Below are positions 57,840 through 64,000 of a stretch of DNA of 64,000 bases, one piece after another. The stretch's first letter is position 1. Every line of letters begins with the position of its first letter. Source of the DNA: Dermatophagoides farinae (lineage: Eukaryota > Arthropoda > Arachnida > Sarcoptiformes > Pyroglyphidae). A program made the translations under genes and the position numbers. The DNA lies in the NCBI RefSeq assembly GCF_024713945.1, contig NC_134684.1, positions 3,417,001 through 3,481,000 of the forward strand, given 5' to 3'. The notes beneath the pieces are model-generated. The model did no database searches and was not told where the DNA came from. It saw nothing but the letters and a program-made list of their open reading frames with translations.

Positions 57840-60800
57840 TTAGATAAAATATTCTCGTTTAACCGAAACATCTGGTCCAGTAGTAGACTTAATGACAGCT
57901 GTATCCGGATCTAAGGCAGTATCAGCACCTTGATCTTCATGTGTAACATATTCACCTTTTTGACGGGCAATAAAACGGCTACTTGCAAAACAGAATAATA
58001 TTAAAAGAACAATCAATGCGGCAAGAAAACCGCCAATTATGGCGCTTGTTGAACCGGGTGAAAATCCACCAGGAATCTTGTCGCCTGGTCGTAATGTTGG
58101 TGGTGGTCGTGCTTCATGAATATCTGTAAATTAATTAGAATTAGAATTACCATGAAATTTTTTTTTGCATAAAATGCATCGATTTTATTTACCTGGTGGA
58201 TGTGTAGGCGGTTCAATACCACATTTATCTTCGAAAATTTCAGCATCCGATGGAAAAGCACGTACATTGCTTCGTTTATTTTCCTGATATAATCGTCGTA
58301 ATGGAAAATGATCATCAAAAGTGACACGAGATATACAGCCAATGAATCCTTCACCTGAATCCATTGTTTCATTACGGCCAATATAGATACTTTTCAGACG
58401 ATTGAATTGTGCTTCAGCTTTATCGCTTATTTTGTATGTATAATATTTTGGTTCATAATTGTCAACCCAGATGATCACTTTGCTTCCTTTGTCTGCACGA
58501 CGAATAGTAATATCATGATGTTGACCGAGAGCAAAATTTTCTTCTTTAATAATAATTTCTTGACGTTCAAAACCAAAATCAAATACCAATCGTAAATGGC
58601 CACTTGATGACATGAGAAGATTTAAATATTCACCAGTATACGATGAAATGCCATAGATAAGACCACGATGTTCTGTAGTGGTGAAACCAACACGAATATA
58701 TTCTTCCATTGTCGAAATGGTCGTTTCAAAATCATAACGAATAAAATAATCTGAACGAAGATTGACACCAATTTCATCGGCACAAATAGGTCCTTTGAAT
58801 GCTGTCCATTGACAATCACAACTATAGCCATTATATTCTTCAATACAGGTTCCATTATTCAAACATGGACTGGATTCACATTTACCAACACAACCTTCAT
58901 AGATTCCCCAAATACCACGAGCATATTTACGTAGCTCTACCGATTCACCATTGATAACCAATGCTCGCATACAGCCCAAATATCCTTCACGATATTCAGT
59001 GGTAGCACCGATTATAAAATAGCTTGTCAAATATAATGGAAAACTATTGTCAGCATTTTCTCTGTTTTCATTCGTATAACGGCCATCAACCACCAGACGA
59101 GCTTCTTTTTTATTCTTTTCCACCAAAATGGAATGCCATTGATTATCATTCAAACGGAACGGTGCTTCTACTGAAACCTGTTGTAATCCGGTACCGGAAC
59201 TATAACTAAATTGAATAGACTTATCATTGACAATGGCTAATTTGATAAAATCTTCTGGACCAGTAGCATGAAATAATACACCATATTCAGTGGTCGTTTT
59301 GAATTGCAAATAAATATCGCTTGCTTGTTCAAAATTTTGTGTCAATGGAATTTCAATGGTTGCATCACTGTAACGGAATGTGACAATATCATGAAATAAT
59401 AGATCACCATCGCATATTAATGGACCTAATGTAAAACGGCCATAACGATCATTTTGTTGGCTAGATAGACCAGTATCACCAACACGAATCTGTCGTACAG
59501 GCAGATATTCAAGCTGTGTGATTTCACCTTCATCAACAAGTTCTTGATTCGAGCTTGAATCACAATTGCACCATTTTTTAGGATCATAACAATTTCCGAA
59601 TAATCCACATTGACATTTTCGTGTTCCAGGCAATCCACCGGCCCAATAGTCCATTTTTTGATTATCTCTTGATACCCACCATGTATGTGGTGAAAATGTT
59701 TGCTTTTGAGCTGTTAATCAAGATAGAAAAAAATTACAATTAAAATAAATCATTCAACAATAGATATATAGATTTACTTGGTGAATTTAAAAGTCGTGCA
59801 TTACGGCATTCATATTTCAATTTTTGACGACAATTATCGGAACGATTAACTAGATGAACAATCTGTTCTAAAGGTGCATCATATTTTATATCTTGAATAT
59901 ATGAACCTGGTTGTAGAAATCCTTGCACTTTTTGCGGTGCTTCGTTCTGATGATGAATCACAGTTTCGATTGTGTTTTCAGCCGTTTGTAAACATGTAAC
60001 CCAGAATGGCTCCAATGGACCACTGCCATCAACATCGATTTTAATATCTTCACGTTTTGTATTTGGATTATCATTCATAAAAGCGGTACAAGAAAATGGA
60101 TGTCTTGGAACATGACAAACTGCACCCAGATAACCGCTATCACCACAATCACAAGCAAAACCTAAATGATTTTGTTTGCATGTTCCACCATGTTCACATG
60201 GATTTGGATGGCATCGATCAATCATTTGACATGATTTTATCGTAATATCACTTTCCTGAACTTTGTGTATATTTTCTGAGCCAATCATTTCTGGATTGAT
60301 GAAACGATTTTCAATGTAAATCCAACGCATACAACCAATAAATCCACGATATGATGGAATACCACCACCAATTGTATATTTTTGACCAGTTTGCATTTGG
60401 AATGTTCTAATGGTGGTACTTGGAATACCATCTAACGTCAAAATGATTCGATTTCGTTGTAAAGCTATCTGAACATTATGCCATGAGCCATCGTTTAATT
60501 TACGATCAAATGGTTCAAGTGGAACTTGTGGCGTTTCATCACCAGTAGTCGGATCAACACCTTGAATTTTCAACATAAGTTTACCATTCTTTAGAAAAAC
60601 GGCAAAAAAGCCTTTGATTGAAAATTGATGATAAATAAGTAGGCCATAATCGTTGAATGTTCGAAAATCTAAACTAGCATTGAGCACATTGTTCATATTG
60701 CCCAAAACATTTATATGTGATTCACGTGTGTTGAATGTAATCGGTATCACAGGTTGAAATTGGCAGGTATAATGGATGTTTCCAAAAATTTTATATACAA

Positions 60801-62919
60801 AATTTTTGTTATTATAATCATCTTGAATTTCATGGGCAATGTTGGTAGTGTTGAAACTAAGATTCTCAATACAGCCAGTAAAATTTTTTCTTGTATTGAT
60901 AAAACCGGTCAAATAACCGGGAAGGCCACCAATATAAAGATCATTGTTAAGATCAAGACGATTGAAATCCGTTTTCAAACGATATTTAACGACAACACGA
61001 TCGACACTGAATGTCAATTCACGACCTTGTCTTGAAATGAATACATCATGCCAAAGATTATCGTCAAGTAGGCTACCAGCCGATATGGTATCGACAATAT
61101 TCTCGCCTAAATCAAGTGTCAAAAGAAGTTTATTCTCGACCAGCTGTAAAGCCATCAGATCGCCTTGGATACCGGTACCGTATAGAATATTACCGAATGC
61201 TTCATTCGTACGGAATCTAAAACGGAATACATCATCGAATGATGATGATATAGGTCGAATATCAAGATTCATTTTAATGTAGGAATTTCCATCGAAATTT
61301 AATGAAATAGCATCTGAGAAAAATGGAATTAAAAATATGAATTTAAAAAAAAATTTCCTAGTTTTTTTTCTCTCAAAACTTACGATAATCGCATCCATAC
61401 AATTGAATACGCATCGATATACGATCTCTCCATCGGGTAGGATTGATTCGTACAAATTGAGCAATTATAGGTGGATCAAAACGATTTATGACCACACTGT
61501 TGCCATCAGTGTTTCCTTGGAATAGCTAATAACGAAAAAAAAATAAATATTATTCGTCTGTCATACATACATAGATGAATGACATGCAATGAAAAAAAAG
61601 GAAATCAATCAATGTTAATTGACAGAATTTAGAATAGACAAAAAACATGAATGTATGCCTCTTTATATGTAGAATTGCGCGTGTATACTGCATGCCAAAA
61701 ATGACCATCATCCGAACATGATACATAGAATGCCGATACAAATGAATTGGAATTCGGATGTCCTTGTGAAGCGATTGCATTCACCATGTAACGTTTGCCA
61801 AGATCGATTGTCAGATATTGTTTAAGATTTCCATAGGCTGCAGTCCATGATGATTCGCCTTTAAGTTTTGTTTTTGTTTTTTGTTTTTTGACAAATTGCG
61901 TGAGCCCAAAAGAGAAAATATTTTTGGAAAAAATACCGAGAACAAGTGAATAAGAAAAAAGAGAACAGGAAATAAGAAATACCGATAATCGGTTTTTGGT
62001 TAATTTGTTTATGGATAGACATGCAAATCATTTAAATAAGAAGCATGTCAACATGTCAATCGATAGATGAGGCAAAAAAAATCAAAAAAAAGTACAGAAA
62101 ATCAAAGCAAATGAAATGATGACTATCTTCCAATAGAAATGATTATTATTGTGAACCCCATACAGAGAACAAGAATTTTCAAAATTTTATGCAAACCTTT
62201 ATATTTCCATTACGATCTCTATAGATATTATAATCATGGCCATCTATACCGCTTTCTAATTTAAATTCTTGTACAAATTCCAATGTATTCTGTCGACCTT
62301 GTGTACCGATGGCCGATATATTATATTGACGGCCCAGATCGATTTCAATATATTGAGATAGATCATTATGAGCAGCTGACCAAGCGGATTGGCCTGATAT
62401 TTATTCACAATTTTATCATCATTGATTATTATGAAATAGAAACAAAAACAAAAAAAGGAGCGGAAAAAATTGCAACATAAAAACAAAACAAAACAAAAAA
62501 AAATAATAAAAAACAAGCGAAAAAAATGTGCTAAATGCAGAAAAAAATAAATGAAAATTATCATTATCATTTACGAACCATGAAGTATGGCAGAATAAGC
62601 ACTTTTATCTTTGCTTATATCCGATGAAGATGTTATCCGTATTCTTTTTTCAATGAAATTCGAATGTATTAGTTCATTATTACAATGATCACCTAGGTGA
62701 TGATAACCAATTTGATTGTTTATTATTAGTTAATTTAAAAAGGAAAATAAACTTACTTGCATTGATGATCGGTGTTACTATACAAACAATGATTAGAATT
62801 ATCAAATTAAACATATATGATGATGATAATAAATAATTTCGATTGCTGATGGTGTTTGATTTGTTGACTGTTGTTGTTGTTGGATATTTACAATAAAATT
62901 GATTCAACAAAGCCATCAT
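57840..62919 (-). CDS. Nrx-IV: Neurexin IV / contactin-associated protein (septate junctions)
   Basis: Single-pass adhesion protein of septate junctions and glia-neuron contacts. Exons: 62919-62757, 62692-62579, 62393-62197 (or 61858-61659), 61525-61384, 61313-59778, 59710-58193, 58123-57840; sums to 1317 residues (fly about 1280). Order: signal peptide (MFNLIILIIVCIVTPIINA, perhaps starting at 62814), discoidin/FA58C (HCNNELIHSNF to MRIQLYGCDY), LamG1, LamG2, EGF (CEHGGTCKQNHLGF), fibrinogen-like (WVTCLQTAE to MDYWAGGLPG), LamG3, EGF (CLNNGTCIEEYNGYSC), LamG4, a membrane helix (AIIGGFLAALIVLLILFCF) and a cytosolic tail RFIARQKGEYVTHEDQGAD that fits the protein-4.1 (Coracle)-binding juxtamembrane site. 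It ends EYFI, the PDZ-binding tail of fly Nrx-IV. Two alternative discoidin exons are present. Confidence 0.96.
61659..61858 (-). other. Nrx-IV: Alternative discoidin exon B of neurexin IV
   Basis: Encodes GESSWTAAYGNLKQYLTIDL, then GKRYMVNAIASQG, FYVSCSDDGHFWHAVY and YKE. Acceptor CTTAAAG at 61859-61860; phase 1 in, phase 0 out, identical to exon A. The donor is either GAG|GCATAC (GC type, at 61658) or CAT|GTTTTT at 61646, which would extend the exon by four codons; both keep phase. It can replace but not follow exon A without duplicating the domain core. Confidence 0.8.
62197..62393 (-). other. Nrx-IV: Alternative discoidin exon A of neurexin IV
   Basis: Encodes GQSAWSAAHNDLSQYIEIDL, GRQYNISAIGTQG, FVQEFKLESGIDG and YNIYRDRNGNIK. 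Acceptor ATCAG, donor AAG|GTTTGC; phase 1 in, phase 0 out. Homologous to exon B along its full length, with only about 40-45% identity by eye. Confidence 0.85.
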
Positions 62920-63474
62920 TGATATATATATTTGAAACTGAAAATGTTGAACACAATTGATTTCGTAAAAAAAACTTATTTGGTGAATATATCACCTAAT
63001 GAATTCACCAAAAAAAAAAAAAAAAAAACATTTAATCATGAACAAATTACATTATTGTATATTTTTTGTTTATATAATTGACGATGACGGTTCATGACCG
63101 ATTCTCGATTCGAACAGTTTTTTTTTGAATACACGCATATACAGACACACAATGTGTGCGTATTTATTGGCTGACAGAATGTAGAATTCTCGTATACAAA
63201 ATCAAAACAAAACAATAACAATAACAACATAGAATTCAGCTGCTTAATTCTGTTCAATTCGATTCAGTTTATGTGTATGCGTGTGTATGGAAAGACAAAC
63301 GGTTCTTTTCATTTTTTTTTTCTATACCTTCCCACTTTGTTTTTTTTCTTCTGGGAGTAATGGCGCGAGCCTATAACCATCAACACTTTGAATGTGGTCA
63401 GAAATAATAACCGGAAAAAAAATTCGTTTGATAATTTAACCCATAATATAACAAGTTTGGTTCATATCATGTGT

Positions 63475-63499
63475 TGTGTGTGTGTGTGTGTGTGTGTGT
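63475..63499. repeat. (TG)n microsatellite
   Basis: An uninterrupted dinucleotide run of about 12 units, probably polymorphic. Confidence 0.85.
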
Positions 63500-63892
63500 T
63501 AGAGTTGGTTGGACTTTTTTTGGACGTTTACGTTTCGATTCGGCTTTTTTTTCTGATTCTTGATGATGATGATGATGATGATGATGGCTCTCTATGGTAA
63601 CCAACATAATAATATGTTCACATGAACAACAAACAAGCTCTCTCTCTCTCTGTGTGTGTTGTGTTTATGGTTCATCTATCCATTTGGATGATAATGGCAG
63701 TTGTTGTTGTTGTTGTTGTTAGTTCGTTCGTTCATTCTTTCTCTTTCACTCTGTTTTTCGCTCTACTCGCGCATTCACTCAAAATTCGTTTCCATGGTGT
63801 AAAACGATGAATAAGCCAATTCAAATCCATAATACAAGTATGTTTTAAAAGAAATGACTTGTTCATTTTTCAACGATTTTCAACCTATCTGA

Positions 63893-63923
63893 TGGTGGCG
63901 GTGGTGGTGGTGGTGGTGGTGGT
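63893..63923. repeat. (GGT)n microsatellite
   Basis: About ten GGT units with one GGC; the most G-rich stretch in an otherwise AT-rich flank. Confidence 0.8.
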
Positions 63924-64000
63924 CACACCTCGAATATCAACATCATCATATGCACACAATATACTGTAAATATCTGGTGCTACCTGTGTGTTGTTTGTTT

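Larger units (their letters stand above)
62920..64000. other. Upstream region of neurexin IV, no gene seen
   Basis: Contains (TG)n at 63475-63499, (GAT)n at 63563-63586, (CT)n(GT)n at 63639-63659, (TTG)n near 63702-63721 and (GGT)n at 63893-63923. Presumably holds the neurexin IV promoter and 5' UTR. The window ends in this non-coding DNA. Confidence 0.55.

Overview
The window is nuclear DNA of a small-genome arthropod, most likely an acariform (astigmatid, dust-mite-like) mite. The evidence is a very AT-rich base composition, introns mostly of 50-130 bases with GT...AG ends, long tracts of (GAT/ATC)n and (CAA/TTG)n, and animal proteins such as neurexin IV, lipin, CREB, ARP2, glomulin, DET1 and PARG, often encoded in one or a few exons. 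The species assignment is inference. I found no rRNA, tRNA, CRISPR array or virus-like element.

Layout. From 1.3 to 4.2 kb there are four co-oriented minus-strand genes for tiny secreted Gly/Tyr/Arg-rich or Tyr/Pro-rich proteins. From 4.6 to 7.7 kb there is an unknown coiled-coil protein and a FAAH2-like amidase. From 9.9 to 13.8 kb lies a Bar-class homeobox gene with a large low-complexity flank upstream (to 17.8 kb). From 17.8 to 22.4 kb there are three proteins of unknown function and poly(ADP-ribose) glycohydrolase. A 4.7-kb non-coding stretch precedes the CREB gene (27.1-28.4 kb). From 29.9 to 39.5 kb lie glomulin, N-acetylglucosamine-6-phosphate deacetylase, an ATOX1-type copper chaperone and lipin. 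From 39.8 to 54.2 kb is a tightly packed housekeeping block: an SDR reductase, THUMPD3-type tRNA methyltransferase, RPL21, RNASEH2C, ARP2, a HIG1-domain protein, a palindromic MITE, DET1, an SLC18B1-type transporter, an APMAP-like protein and NDUFAF8. From 54.7 to 63 kb are WDR37 and the complete neurexin IV (Caspr) gene, followed by its non-coding upstream region.

The genes are not a co-regulated cluster. Neighbouring housekeeping genes share short divergent promoters or nearly touching 3' ends, while developmental or signalling genes (Bar, CREB, lipin, neurexin IV) carry kilobases of low-complexity upstream DNA. The most notable observations are a pair of homologous, phase-matched exons in the discoidin domain of neurexin IV (the mutually exclusive exon pair known from Drosophila), a 27-base microexon in ARP2, a PIP-box at the very N terminus of PARG, a 531-bp palindromic MITE, and single-base frame breaks at or near homopolymers in otherwise well-conserved genes, which probably reflect assembly errors.
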